A stretch of 64,000 nt of DNA, taken from positions 310,001 through 374,000 of the forward strand of contig NZ_BMGK01000001.1 of NCBI RefSeq assembly GCF_014640155.1. Direction: 5' to 3'. The notes below the pieces were generated by a model. That model had not been told where the DNA came from and did not search any database. It was given only the letters and a program-made list of their open reading frames with translations. A program made the position numbers and the translations under genes. Position 1 is the first letter of the stretch; the number at the start of each line of letters is the position of its first letter. This document shows positions 7,995 through 17,343 of this stretch, piece by piece. The DNA is from Planktosalinus lacus. Its GTDB lineage: Bacteria; Bacteroidota; Bacteroidia; Flavobacteriales; Flavobacteriaceae.

Positions 7995-9332
7995 ATGACG
8001 ATAAAACAATTTAAAGACGAACCTTTGGCTCATTATTCATATGCCATAGTGAGTGAAGGCGAAATGGCTTTGATAGACCCAAGTAGAAATCCCTTACAGT
8101 ATTATGCCTATGCCGAAGCACAAAATGCTAAAATAGTAGCAGTTTTTGAAACCCATCCGCATGCAGATTTTGTAAGCGGTCATCTGCAAATCCATCAGGA
8201 AACAGGCGCCACTATTTATGTGAGCAAACTGGTGGGAGTTGACTATCCGCACACACCCTTTGATGAAGGTGATGAGGTGAAAATTGGCAAAATATCCATC
8301 CGACCGTTGCATACACCCGGGCATTCGCCTGATAGTTTGACTTTTGTAGCAGAAGAAAACGGTCAGATTTCACTTTTTACGGGTGACACCCTGTTTATTG
8401 GAAATGTGGGAAGACCGGACCTTCGTGAAAAAGCAGGAAATATGAAAGCCAAACGCATCGAACTTGCCAAGGCAATGTATCACACCATGCAAACCAAATT
8501 TAACGATTTGCCTGACGGGGCTTTGGTTTATCCGGCCCACGGTGCAGGCTCTTTATGTGGTAAAAATATGAGTGATGCCGCTTCAAGCACCTTGGGCAAT
8601 GAACGAGTGGGTAATTGGGCATTTCAAACCCAAACTGAAGACGAATTTGTCCAAGAAATTTTAAAAGACCAGCCGTTTATTCCTTCCTATTTTGGGTTTA
8701 ACGTGGATGTAAACCGAAATGGAGCTGCAAGCGTGCAGCAATCCAAATACAATGTACCTTTAAAGCTTTTGGTAAGCTCTGTTGACGATGATGCGATTGT
8801 CGTGGATGTACGTGATGGCGATCAGTATAAAAAAGGGCATTTGCCAAATAGCATCAACATCATGGCGCGTTCAGATAGTGATAAATATGAAACCTGGCTG
8901 GGGGCCATTATCAAGCCTGAGGAGCCTTTTTATATTGTGGTAGCATCGGTTAAGGATATTGAAACCATTTTGGAACGCACGGCAAAAATTGGTTATGAAA
9001 AACAACTAAAAGGCATCGTCACTCCGGCCGAAAATTTGAAAGTTCATTCCCATGAATTTGACCTGGGGGTTTTTAAAAGGCATCCTGAAAACTACACGAT
9101 TGTTGACATTAGAAACGAAAGTGAAACTGCAGAAGGTTTGTTGTTTGACAGTGCTTTACCTGTTCCTTTAAATGAACTGAGAGAACGAGCTAATGAAATT
9201 CCTAAAGATAAACCCGTCGTAGTGCATTGTGCCGGAGGGTATCGTTCCACGGCAGGAAGCAGCATTTTGGAAAATCACATCAAAGATGTTAAAGTCTATG
9301 ATCTGAGTGAGGCTATCAAAGATTTTTCCTAA
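7995..9332 (+). CDS. Persulfide-dioxygenase-like MBL-fold protein with two rhodanese domains
   Basis: 445 residues. Residues 1 to about 245 form a metallo-beta-lactamase fold of the ETHE1/Blh type, with THPHADFVSGH (H54, H56, D58, H63), HTPGHSPDS, LFTGDTLFIGNVGRPDL and VYPAHGAGS. Two rhodanese domains follow. The first (about 255-345) has no cysteine at the active loop and looks inactive. The second (about 355-445) has C412 in HCAGGYRST. Such proteins oxidise glutathione or other persulfides to sulfite during sulfide detoxification. It is expressed alone from its own promoter, and its 3' end overlaps the convergent thioesterase gene by 4 bases. Family assignment is strong; substrate is inferred. 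Confidence 0.88.
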   Translation: MTIKQFKDEPLAHYSYAIVSEGEMALIDPSRNPLQYYAYAEAQNAKIVAVFETHPHADFVSGHLQIHQETGATIYVSKLVGVDYPHTPFDEGDEVKIGKISIRPLHTPGHSPDSLTFVAEENGQISLFTGDTLFIGNVGRPDLREKAGNMKAKRIELAKAMYHTMQTKFNDLPDGALVYPAHGAGSLCGKNMSDAASSTLGNERVGNWAFQTQTEDEFVQEILKDQPFIPSYFGFNVDVNRNGAASVQQSKYNVPLKLLVSSVDDDAIVVDVRDGDQYKKGHLPNSINIMARSDSDKYETWLGAIIKPEEPFYIVVASVKDIETILERTAKIGYEKQLKGIVTPAENLKVHSHEFDLGVFKRHPENYTIVDIRNESETAEGLLFDSALPVPLNELRERANEIPKDKPVVVHCAGGYRSTAGSSILENHIKDVKVYDLSEAIKDFS

Positions 9333-9718
9333 GGGAATTTAGCAATTAAATCATCGGTAATCCTCATAGGTTTACCGGTGTTTTTGTCAAGCAGACACCA
9401 AAGCGTTTTGGCTTTTACCAAAAGTTTGTTGTCTGCTTTTCTTATTATTTCGGTGTGGCGTTCACTTGTCACCCCGCTGTATTTCTCCACCCGGGTTTTT
9501 AAAATCAAAACATCTTTTTCAAAAGCGGGGGCCTTGTATTCAATAAAGTGATTGACCACCACCCAGGCAAGCTTTTCGCGTAAAGCGAAATCAGTACTTT
9601 CATTCCAGTGTTGCGCTGCCACATCCTGAATCCATTGCAAGTAAACCACATTGTTCACGTGGTTAAGATTGTCAATAGCTGATGCCGGAACGGTTATTTC
9701 AGTTTGAAAGTGATTCAA
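9329..9718 (-). CDS. Acyl-CoA thioesterase, hot-dog fold (4HBT/YbgC-like)
   Basis: 129 residues with the single-domain hot-dog pattern: FQTEITVPASAIDNLNHVNNVVYLQWIQDVA at the N-terminus, where DNLNHVNN corresponds to the catalytic Asp region of 4HBT thioesterases. YSGVTSERHTEII and ALWCLLDKNTGKPMRI-like segments follow. It cleaves acyl-CoA thioesters in the cytoplasm; the chain-length preference is unknown. No ATG precedes the conserved start of the domain, and the initiation codon at 9716-9718 appears to be TTG. It is convergent with, and overlaps by 4 bases, the MBL/rhodanese gene, and follows mgtE with a 27-base gap. Confidence 0.85.
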   Translation of the reverse strand: MNHFQTEITVPASAIDNLNHVNNVVYLQWIQDVAAQHWNESTDFALREKLAWVVVNHFIEYKAPAFEKDVLILKTRVEKYSGVTSERHTEIIRKADNKLLVKAKTLWCLLDKNTGKPMRITDDLIAKFP

Positions 9719-9745
9719 AATAGTAAATTAAAAAAAGGGTTTAGT

Positions 9746-11095
9746 TTAAAAACCAAGGATCAATTTGGAAATATAAAAAAACAAAAAGATACCAAAAATA
9801 TCATTACTGGTGGTTATAAAAGGGCCTGTGGCAATTGCGGGGTCAATACCCCTTTTGTCAAGAATGATAGGTACAAAAGTCCCCACAAGGGCTGCAACAA
9901 TGATGACCAATAGCATGGATAACGCAATCGCTAAACTCGTTAACTGATCTTGACCTACAATAAAACCAAAGAGGAAAACTAGGGCTGCCAGAGCGATACC
10001 ATTTAAAAGGCTTAGCCCCACTTCTTTTAATAAACGGTGGAAAAGGCTTCCCCTGATGTTGTCATTGGCAAGTCCCTGTACAATAATAGCACTTGATTGT
10101 ACACCCACATTTCCTGCCATCGCAGCAATAAGAGGGGTAAAGAAAAATAAGATTGGGAACGTCTCCAATGCTTCGTCAAAACCCTGCATAATATAAACAC
10201 TCCCCAATCCGCCAAAGAGACCTAAAACAAGCCAGGGCAAGCGTGCCCGTGAGAGCTGCCAGATGGTATCATCTGCCTCAACATCCTGTGAAATACCGGC
10301 AGCAAGCTGGTAATCTTTTTCTGCTTCTTCTTTGATGAAATCAACCATATCATCAATGGTGATGCGACCCACAAGGCGACCTATGTCATCTACCACAGGA
10401 ATGGCTTCCAAATCATATTTTTGCATAATTCTGGCGACTTCCTCACCTTCGGTATGTACATTGACAAAGTCCACCCTGGGGATATAAATCTCTTTGATTT
10501 TGGTTTTGGTGTCAACGGTAAGCAGGTCTTTAAGTGAAAGCCTTCCTATGAGTTTGTCTTTGGCATCCACTACATAGATGGAGTGCACGCGGGTTACATT
10601 TTCTGCCTGACGGCGCATTTCCCTAACACAACCCCCCACGGTCCAGGTTTCTCGGACCCTAACCAATTCTTTTGCCATCAACCCCCCGGCAGAATCTTCA
10701 TCATATCTGAGAAGTTCTTTGATATCTGCAGCGTGGTCCTGGTCTTCAATGTTTGAAATGACTTCTTCCTGCCGTTCTTCAGAGAGCTCGGCAATGATAT
10801 CGGCAGCATCATCGGTGTCCATTTCTTCCAGTTCGTCTGCAATCTCTTTGGAGGAAAGGTTGTTTAAAATTTTCTCACGGTCGTCCTCGTCGAGTTCCAT
10901 AAGAACTTCTGACGTTTTTTCACTGTCGAGAAGTTTGATAATGTAAGTCGCTTCATCAAGATTTAACTCATCAAGGATTTCGGCGATATCTGCGTGGTGA
11001 AGGTCCTCCAAATGCAATAAAAGCTCCTTGTCGTTTTGTTCTTCGACAAGGATTTCTATTTTTTCAATAAGCTCCGGACTAAGTTGAAACTGCAT
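9746..11095 (-). CDS. mgtE: Magnesium transporter MgtE
   Basis: 449 residues in the standard MgtE order. An acidic superhelical N-domain (about 1-130, many DE-rich turns such as [10 protein letters not shown] and [12 protein letters not shown]) is followed by two CBS domains (about 135-250) and a five-helix membrane domain (about 285-449). The pore-lining signature [20 protein letters not shown] and the [17 protein letters not shown] segment are present. It mediates Mg2+ uptake gated by cytoplasmic Mg2+ binding. The start ATG at 11095 lies inside the last codons of rsmA (17-base overlap), so the pair is co-transcribed. Confidence 0.95.
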   Translation of the reverse strand: MQFQLSPELIEKIEILVEEQNDKELLLHLEDLHHADIAEILDELNLDEATYIIKLLDSEKTSEVLMELDEDDREKILNNLSSKEIADELEEMDTDDAADIIAELSEERQEEVISNIEDQDHAADIKELLRYDEDSAGGLMAKELVRVRETWTVGGCVREMRRQAENVTRVHSIYVVDAKDKLIGRLSLKDLLTVDTKTKIKEIYIPRVDFVNVHTEGEEVARIMQKYDLEAIPVVDDIGRLVGRITIDDMVDFIKEEAEKDYQLAAGISQDVEADDTIWQLSRARLPWLVLGLFGGLGSVYIMQGFDEALETFPILFFFTPLIAAMAGNVGVQSSAIIVQGLANDNIRGSLFHRLLKEVGLSLLNGIALAALVFLFGFIVGQDQLTSLAIALSMLLVIIVAALVGTFVPIILDKRGIDPAIATGPFITTSNDIFGIFLFFYISKLILGF

Positions 11096-11954
11096 CGCTT
11101 TCTATCTTTTGGGTTAACTCGATAAAGGCTTCAAAGCCCAATTGCTCAGGCCGTTTGTCAAAGATAATATCTTCTTTTAAATTTTCGCTTAAAGCGAAAG
11201 ATTTTAAACTGTTTCTCAATGTTTTCCGACGCTGATTGAAAGCGGTCTTCACAACATTGAAAAATAATTTTTCATTGCAAGGCAACGTAAAGTTTTCTTT
11301 TCTGATAAGACGCAATACACCGCTGTCAACTTTTGGAGGTGGGTTAAAAACCGAAGGCGGAACGGTGAATAAATATTCTGCCGTGTAAAATGCCTGTACC
11401 AGTACCGAAAGAATCCCATAAGCCTTACTGCCTTCCTTCTCGCATATACGCTGTGCCACTTCCTTTTGAAACATTCCCGTAAATTCAGGTATTTGATGAC
11501 GCCATTCCAACATTTTAAAAACTATTTGTGTGGAAATGTTGTAAGGGAAATTACCGACAATGGCAAATGGTACTTCTCTATAATAATCTGATAAGTCAAT
11601 TTTTAAAAAATCGGCCTCAACAACCTGAAAGTTTTTGTTTTTGAGTTGCTCACTGTATTGCGATTTAAAATTGGTATTGAGGTAGTTTACAGATTCCGTA
11701 TCAATATCCATTGCGATAAGGTCAATGTCTTTCTCAATGAGGTATTTTGTAAGCACGCCCATACCGGGGCCGATTTCAATTACGTTTTTATACCCTTTTA
11801 AAGTGAGAGTATTGGCTATTTTTTGGGCGATGTGTTCATCTTTTAAGAAATGTTGCCCTAAATGCTTTTTGGCACCGACTTCATTTTTATCTTTATTGTC
11901 TGAAGTTCTTGATGTATTTTTTGCTCTCTCGTCTTTTTTGTAAAATTTTCTCAT
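11079..11954 (-). CDS. rsmA: 16S rRNA (adenine1518/1519-N6)-dimethyltransferase
   Basis: 291 residues. [12 protein letters not shown], the SAM-binding [15 protein letters not shown], the catalytic [10 protein letters not shown] and the later [12 protein letters not shown] are all intact, giving KsgA/RsmA with confidence. It dimethylates two adjacent adenines near the 3' end of 16S rRNA during small-subunit maturation. A 28-residue charged N-terminal tail rich in Lys, Asp and Asn precedes the conserved core. The start is kept at 11954 because it forms an ATGA overlap with the upstream DUF4286 gene. Confidence 0.95.
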   Translation of the reverse strand: MRKFYKKDERAKNTSRTSDNKDKNEVGAKKHLGQHFLKDEHIAQKIANTLTLKGYKNVIEIGPGMGVLTKYLIEKDIDLIAMDIDTESVNYLNTNFKSQYSEQLKNKNFQVVEADFLKIDLSDYYREVPFAIVGNFPYNISTQIVFKMLEWRHQIPEFTGMFQKEVAQRICEKEGSKAYGILSVLVQAFYTAEYLFTVPPSVFNPPPKVDSGVLRLIRKENFTLPCNEKLFFNVVKTAFNQRRKTLRNSLKSFALSENLKEDIIFDKRPEQLGFEAFIELTQKIESDAVST

Positions 11955-12268
11955 CGGGATTCGTGTTCACTAATGATTTGCAGTTCAGTCCTGAAAGCTA
12001 CAAATTTGCCTTCAAAAGGTTTGCTTTGAGCTCGAAGCCTTTCAGCATCTTCACGGTAGTATTTTTCTAATGTTTCTTTGCTGTCTGTGGTATATTGCAC
12101 AGCATAAGTGAAGCCTCCCATTTCTTCTTCCACAAGCACGCGGCACATTTTGGCAGCAGTGAATTTTCCTGTGGCCAGCATTTCGGGAATGTGTTTCTCT
12201 TTCATCCATTGCAGCCAGTGGTCGTGGATGTCTTCTTCTATATTTATGGTTACGTTGTATATATGCAT
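11951..12268 (-). CDS. DUF4286 family protein
   Basis: 105 residues from the ATG at 12268 ([31 protein letters not shown]); a longer frame to 12307 adds a stretch that does not fit the family. The sequence ([48 protein letters not shown]) matches DUF4286, a small ferredoxin-like-fold protein of unknown function common in Bacteroidota. It overlaps rsmA by ATGA and follows the TPR gene by 59 bases. Confidence 0.8.
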   Translation of the reverse strand: MHIYNVTINIEEDIHDHWLQWMKEKHIPEMLATGKFTAAKMCRVLVEEEMGGFTYAVQYTTDSKETLEKYYREDAERLRAQSKPFEGKFVAFRTELQIISEHESR

Positions 12269-12327
12269 AGACCAATTTATATTTTTTGGATTTTGAATGA
12301 GGCGCAAGATTTTGCGCCTGTACTGAT

Positions 12328-14109
12328 TTAGTTGATGGCATCGCCTCTAATACTTCTGTATTGTTTTCGGGCTTCCACAAAAAAGATGGAGTCCTGATGA
12401 TTAAAGATAATTTGTTCATAAAATTCTTTAGCCTTTTCAGGTTGTTCTAAAGTCTTATTGTAAAGTTCAGCAAGATAAAAGAAAGCATTGTCTGCAAGAA
12501 TGTCCTCGTTATGAAATTCGATGATTTCAAGGTAGTTTGAAACGGCCCTTTCATAGTTGCCTGTTAATTCATAAATTTTAGCCTGCAGAAATAAGGCTTC
12601 GTCTTCGATTGATTCTCCTTTGTGATTTTTAAGGATTTCATCAAGCGACAAAAGTGATTGACTGTATTTTTCTTGAAGTTTAAGCAGGTCTGCTTTTGCA
12701 TATTTTTTAAGTGCAGTTTGCGTGGTATCCTCCAGAGAATTGTCACTAATAAGCAAACTTAACTCCATCGCATTGTTTGCTATGAGCTGTGAGGTTGATT
12801 TTTTAAGGATGTCCAATTGTGTTTTTGCCCACTCAAAATCGCCTTTAAAATAACTTGTTTTGGCAACTTTAAAGCGTGCTTCTTGTGCCAGAGGATCGTT
12901 TTTTATTTTGTTTTGAATTTGAGAATAGTAAATTAGAGCTTCATTGAACTTTTCATCAAAAACCAAAATATCTGCGAGTTCCATAAGCACTTTTGCTTCT
13001 TGATATCGGCTAAGATTTTCCTTGCTTAAAGATTTTAAATTTTGAATGGCAGTTTCTTTATCGTTGTTTTTAAAAGCTAAAAAACGGTTGTAATCAACCT
13101 GAAGCCCAAACGTTTTTGGGCCATCACCAAAGGTGGTTATCAGGTTGGTAAATTTTGTTTTTATTTCAGGATAGGTTTCTTTGGATGCAGTTCTTATTTC
13201 AATTTCCATCAAATATTGATAGCCTTCCAAACGGGTCATTTCTGAAGTGCTATTTTCAATAATAAATTCTAAAATTTCTTTCGAAATCACATAGTGTTCA
13301 TCATCCATAGCAATAAGTGCCAAATCTAACATTTCAGTTAAACCATCAAAAGTACGTCGGTATATTGCTTTTTCCTGAGTAAAGGCCTTGTCATATTGTT
13401 TTTGCTGGACAAATAACCAACTCAATAGCTGGTTGTAAAATAAATCAGGATTGTTTTGTGAGCGTTTTAGCAATGCTTTTCGCAGTAGTTCATTGGCTTC
13501 ATTTTGTGGGTCCTCGGTGACATATTGGCTAAAATTACGTTGTGCTATAACTAATACAGAGGGATTGCGCTCAATAATGTTTAAGTAGCTTTCAAACATT
13601 TTTTCAAGGAGCCCTTGTTCTCCGTAAAGCTTTGCCAGTCTGCTGTTATAATCAAGGGTTTCATCTAGTGACATCCCTTTTTCATAAGTTTCAATTGCGC
13701 GGTCGAGCAAACTGTATTTCTCAAAAGTATTGGCAATTGAAAATGTGATTTTTGGGTTTTCTTCGATGCTTTTAATAGCAATATTGAAAATGGAATCGGC
13801 AGTTTCAGTTTGGTTTTGTAGAAGGTGATTCCTTCCCAATTCAACGAAAAAAATAGGGTGATTTCGGGTAAACTTTAATCTTTCTTCAATCAATTTTTGA
13901 GCTTCCTCAAAGTTTTCCAATTGCTGTAGGGTATTGAGGTAAGATAAAAAATAGTCATTTCGGTTGGGCGTGTTTTCAAATAGCGCTTTGAAAATGGGTA
14001 ATGCTTTATTAAAGTCGCCTCTGTCAAAATAATTTTTAGCCAGGTTTTCATTTTGTGAGAATGAAACCAGGGAAATACAAAATAGAAGTATGCAAAGGGT
14101 AATGCGCAT
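12328..14109 (-). CDS. Exported tetratricopeptide-repeat protein
   Basis: 593 residues. An N-terminal signal peptide (MRITLCILLFCISLVSFSQ) is followed by mostly alpha-helical repeats across the whole length, such as AKNYFDRGDFNKALPIFKALFENTP, AIETYEKGMSLDETLDYNSRLAKLYGEQG, ARFKVAKTSYFKGDFEWAKTQL and GNYERAVSNYLEIIEF. These are degenerate TPRs. TPR proteins in the periplasm usually scaffold protein complexes. No enzyme domain is seen. It heads the run of genes toward mgtE, and a 364-base gap separates it from the divergent subtilase. Confidence 0.8.
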   Translation of the reverse strand: MRITLCILLFCISLVSFSQNENLAKNYFDRGDFNKALPIFKALFENTPNRNDYFLSYLNTLQQLENFEEAQKLIEERLKFTRNHPIFFVELGRNHLLQNQTETADSIFNIAIKSIEENPKITFSIANTFEKYSLLDRAIETYEKGMSLDETLDYNSRLAKLYGEQGLLEKMFESYLNIIERNPSVLVIAQRNFSQYVTEDPQNEANELLRKALLKRSQNNPDLFYNQLLSWLFVQQKQYDKAFTQEKAIYRRTFDGLTEMLDLALIAMDDEHYVISKEILEFIIENSTSEMTRLEGYQYLMEIEIRTASKETYPEIKTKFTNLITTFGDGPKTFGLQVDYNRFLAFKNNDKETAIQNLKSLSKENLSRYQEAKVLMELADILVFDEKFNEALIYYSQIQNKIKNDPLAQEARFKVAKTSYFKGDFEWAKTQLDILKKSTSQLIANNAMELSLLISDNSLEDTTQTALKKYAKADLLKLQEKYSQSLLSLDEILKNHKGESIEDEALFLQAKIYELTGNYERAVSNYLEIIEFHNEDILADNAFFYLAELYNKTLEQPEKAKEFYEQIIFNHQDSIFFVEARKQYRSIRGDAIN

Positions 14110-14473
14110 TTTGATACTTTTTTGGTAAAGATAAGGAAATGAGTATTCATTACAATACTATAACGGGTTTTGTAGAAGATTAAAGATGGGGATATTTATA
14201 ACTTCGAGAACTACCCTTCATTATTTATTAACAAAAAATTAACATAAAAAATTTGGATATATTTTATGGGGGGGGGGGTAAATTGCTGATTATAAAAATC
14301 TTGATTTCTATATTTTTTAAAAAAGTAGAAAAGCATTAACGTTTTTTTTAAAAACCAGTTTATTGTTTTTAATTACCACTACTATTCAGCTTTACAGAAA
14401 GCATCTCTCCCCTTTTTAGTAGTTGGTTTAGGTGAACAACATTTCAATTATTAACATCTAAATACCAACCCTT
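14110..14473. other. 364-base intergenic region with G11 tract and candidate promoter for the subtilase operon
   Basis: No gene is seen. The region is strongly AT-rich apart from the G11 run. TTTG at 14252-14255 and TAAATTGC at 14279-14286 could be -33 and -7 elements for the plus-strand subtilase; the latter deviates from TAnnTTTG at its last two bases. They are now separated by 23 bases that contain the G tract. The implied leader is about 180 bases. Confidence 0.5.
14268..14278. repeat. Homopolymer of 11 G residues (possible phase-variable tract)
   Basis: Eleven consecutive G in a region that is otherwise A and T. Tracts of this length slip readily during replication. Its placement upstream of a secreted protease suggests length-dependent expression, which is inference. 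Confidence 0.8.
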
Positions 14474-17332
14474 ATGAGAAAATTAGCTTTTTGTATTGTT
14501 TTACTACTACCTTTTGTGTACATTTATTCACAAGACCTTGATTATTATTATGTTGAGTTTAAAGAAGGAGATGTCCCTCAAAATATTCAAAAAACTGTAA
14601 ATACAGACCAAACCTTGACACTTAGTATGGACAATAGCAACCTTGCAGCGGCTTTTAATCAAAAGCCTATCTATACTTTTAAAAGAGCATTTCTATATAA
14701 TTTAAATCCAGTTTTAGATAGAATTTATTTGGTTGGCATAACTACCGGAGTAACACTCCATGAGTTAACTAACAGAGTAGAGATAGAACGGTTAGAACAA
14801 GTTTTTTTCAATGAACAATTGACAGCAAATGTAGAACAGTTTACTATTTTACCCAATGATTATGATGATATTATCACAGGAGGAAGAAATACTGCACTGG
14901 ATTTAATTAGAGCACCTTTAGCTTGGACAATCACTAGAGGTGAAGGTCAGGTGATGGGGTGGTCTGATGCTAAGATTTATGATCATGAAGATTTATCAGG
15001 TAAAGTAATATACGAGTTAAATATACCTCCTTATTCACAACAAGGTGACTTACAATTTACTCATGGGGCAGCTACAGCGGGAATGGCTGCTGCACATACA
15101 AACAATAATATAGGTATAGCGTCAGTAGCCCCCGACGCAACAATTGCTTCCTCTCCTGATATAGGTTTAGATAATATTGAGGCTCTTATTGAGACGTTTC
15201 CTGAGATTCGAGTCATTAATGCAAGTTGGGGTGGATGTAGTTCTATGCCCAGTCCTTCTCAAGCAATGAAATACCAAGACTTTTTAGACCAAGGTTATTT
15301 AGTAGTTGCTGTCGCTGGAAATGATACTTGTACTGAAGGCACCTTGTTTTATCCTGCCTCGTATGATGCTACTCTTGCAGTAACTACAGTTGGCCATAGA
15401 GTAGCCCCGACTTATTCTCACAATATAGTTGATGGTACAGGTACTATTCCCGGCTGGTTTAGGTCTTGGAAAGATGTATATCGATTTAGACCTGACATTG
15501 AAGGAAATATGAGTGGTCACAATTTAAGAGCCAACATAGATGTAACTGCACCCGGTCATTTACTAGTTGGATTAAACTTGGACATTTCAACAAATCCATT
15601 TGGGTCAGGTTATAATATAAAAACTGCCACATCTCCCACTGCTCCTCTAGTCACAGGCATTGCCGCTCTCGTTTTTGCCGCAAACCCCAATTTAACTGCA
15701 CAACAAGCAAAAGACATTATCATCAATACCACAGATGAAATATACCACATCCCATGGAATGAACCTTTTATAGGACAATTAGGCTCAGGTAGAGTCAATG
15801 CCTATCGTGCTGTTTTGACGGCCAAATGTATGGATGATCCCAACTACATTGGCGAGCTGGATTTAATGGTGCGAAACTCTATGGTAGATTATGGATATGA
15901 ACCGGATATCAATACCGAAGAGGTTTTTTGGAACAGTCAGGAAATGTGGGTGCGGCACAATTCCGGTGAAAGTTATATTGATGTGCATCAAAACCCGGAG
16001 TATGACCCTATAGAGCCCAATTATGTCAATGTGCGTGTTACCAATCGCAGTTGTATCACCTCATCAGGTAATGACACTCTTGAGCTTTATTGGGCAAAAT
16101 CACACGCAGCACCCAGTATTTGGCCCGATTTGTGGGATGGATCCATGAGTATGAATGGTGTTACTTTAGGGGGTCAAATAGCAACAGTCTCTATACCAGA
16201 ATTGACCCCCGGTAAAGAAGCCATACTTGAAATTCCTTGGTTGGTCCCCAATCCTGATGATTTTCAAAACATTGGAATCCAACCCTGGCACTTTTGTTTG
16301 GTGGCCAGAATTGTATCCAATGATGACCCTATGACCACTGTTGAAACTAGTAATCTTCCTCAAAATGTAATGAACAACAATAATATAGCCTGGAAAAACA
16401 TGAATATTATTGACGTTGTTCCTAACACACCGGGAGTTGGAAGCATTACAGGTGTTGGTAATTTTTCCAATCAATCCAAGAGCTATAAACTTGTTTTAAA
16501 AGCAGACGAAAATGAGTCTGGTAGTCCAATTTATGAAGAAGCAGAAGTGGGTATTGAATTGGACGATGTACTGTTTGACGCTTGGGAAAGAGGCGGCAGG
16601 CAAGGCACAGGGTTTTTGGTGACATCAAATGCAAAGAAACTGATAGCTACTGACGATAATTTGACTTTGGACAATCTGCAATTTTTGGCTAACGAATTTG
16701 GAACCGCTTACCTCACTTTTAATTTTTTAACAAAAAAGTTAACTAACAAAAGGCTATTTACGTATCACGTGATCCAAAAAGATTATGGAACAAATGAAAT
16801 GGTTGGCGGGGTTACTTATGAAATCAGGAAGCAACCAAGGGATGCTTTTATTGCCCAAGCCGGTGATGATGAAGAAATTGACCGAAGTGATAGCATCACC
16901 CTGCAAGCTGCAGATATCAATGAGGACGCCATCTATAATTGGTATGATGTGGATGGCAACTTGATTTATACCGGGACCAGCATTACGGTGTCCCCACAGT
17001 TTACACAACAATATAAGCTGGAAGTGATTTCAAACCTTGACGGTTTAAAAGATTATGATGAACTACAAGTAACTGTTAATCCTTATAAAATAGAAAGCTT
17101 GGTCCCTAACCCAGCCACCACAACAGTTACTGTCAATTACATTGCAGATGAAGCTACCTCTGCATACCTAATGGTGTTGCATCAAAACAGTGGCAACACA
17201 AGCAACTATATCATTGACACAGAAGAAAATTCACACACCATTGATCTCTCCGGTTTTGCTTCAGGGCTTTATTCCATAATTTTAGTCTGCGATGGCGAAA
17301 TTCAAGGGTCCAAAAATTTATCTAAACAATAA
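14474..17332 (+). CDS. Subtilisin-family (S8) serine protease with T9SS type A sorting domain
   Basis: 952 residues with a signal peptide (MRKLAFCIVLLLPFVYIYSQ). The peptidase domain spans about 135-455. Proposed catalytic residues sit in atypical contexts: D165 in GWSDAK (usually DTG), H197 in THGAATAG (usually HGTHVAG), oxyanion N283 in VAGND, and S387 in ATSPTAP (usually GTSMAAP). All four are present, so activity is plausible. The middle section (about 455-860) holds beta-rich, CARDB- or PKD-like segments. The last 75 residues (PNPATTTVTV to the end, SKNLSKQ) form a T9SS C-terminal sorting domain, so it is exported across the outer membrane and may be surface-anchored. The next T9SS cargo gene follows after 11 bases, indicating an operon. 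Confidence 0.88.
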   Translation: MRKLAFCIVLLLPFVYIYSQDLDYYYVEFKEGDVPQNIQKTVNTDQTLTLSMDNSNLAAAFNQKPIYTFKRAFLYNLNPVLDRIYLVGITTGVTLHELTNRVEIERLEQVFFNEQLTANVEQFTILPNDYDDIITGGRNTALDLIRAPLAWTITRGEGQVMGWSDAKIYDHEDLSGKVIYELNIPPYSQQGDLQFTHGAATAGMAAAHTNNNIGIASVAPDATIASSPDIGLDNIEALIETFPEIRVINASWGGCSSMPSPSQAMKYQDFLDQGYLVVAVAGNDTCTEGTLFYPASYDATLAVTTVGHRVAPTYSHNIVDGTGTIPGWFRSWKDVYRFRPDIEGNMSGHNLRANIDVTAPGHLLVGLNLDISTNPFGSGYNIKTATSPTAPLVTGIAALVFAANPNLTAQQAKDIIINTTDEIYHIPWNEPFIGQLGSGRVNAYRAVLTAKCMDDPNYIGELDLMVRNSMVDYGYEPDINTEEVFWNSQEMWVRHNSGESYIDVHQNPEYDPIEPNYVNVRVTNRSCITSSGNDTLELYWAKSHAAPSIWPDLWDGSMSMNGVTLGGQIATVSIPELTPGKEAILEIPWLVPNPDDFQNIGIQPWHFCLVARIVSNDDPMTTVETSNLPQNVMNNNNIAWKNMNIIDVVPNTPGVGSITGVGNFSNQSKSYKLVLKADENESGSPIYEEAEVGIELDDVLFDAWERGGRQGTGFLVTSNAKKLIATDDNLTLDNLQFLANEFGTAYLTFNFLTKKLTNKRLFTYHVIQKDYGTNEMVGGVTYEIRKQPRDAFIAQAGDDEEIDRSDSITLQAADINEDAIYNWYDVDGNLIYTGTSITVSPQFTQQYKLEVISNLDGLKDYDELQVTVNPYKIESLVPNPATTTVTVNYIADEATSAYLMVLHQNSGNTSNYIIDTEENSHTIDLSGFASGLYSIILVCDGEIQGSKNLSKQ

Positions 17333-17343
17333 AATTTAAAGTT

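Noticed and set aside
9704-9913. Plus-strand open frame with CGNCG motif opposite mgtE
   Set aside because: It lies antisense to the conserved MgtE membrane domain and has no similarity or promoter; it is a shadow frame.
11079-11095. 17-base rsmA-mgtE overlap as a sign of frameshift
   Set aside because: Both proteins have complete family-length ends and starts; such overlaps are common in this compact genome.
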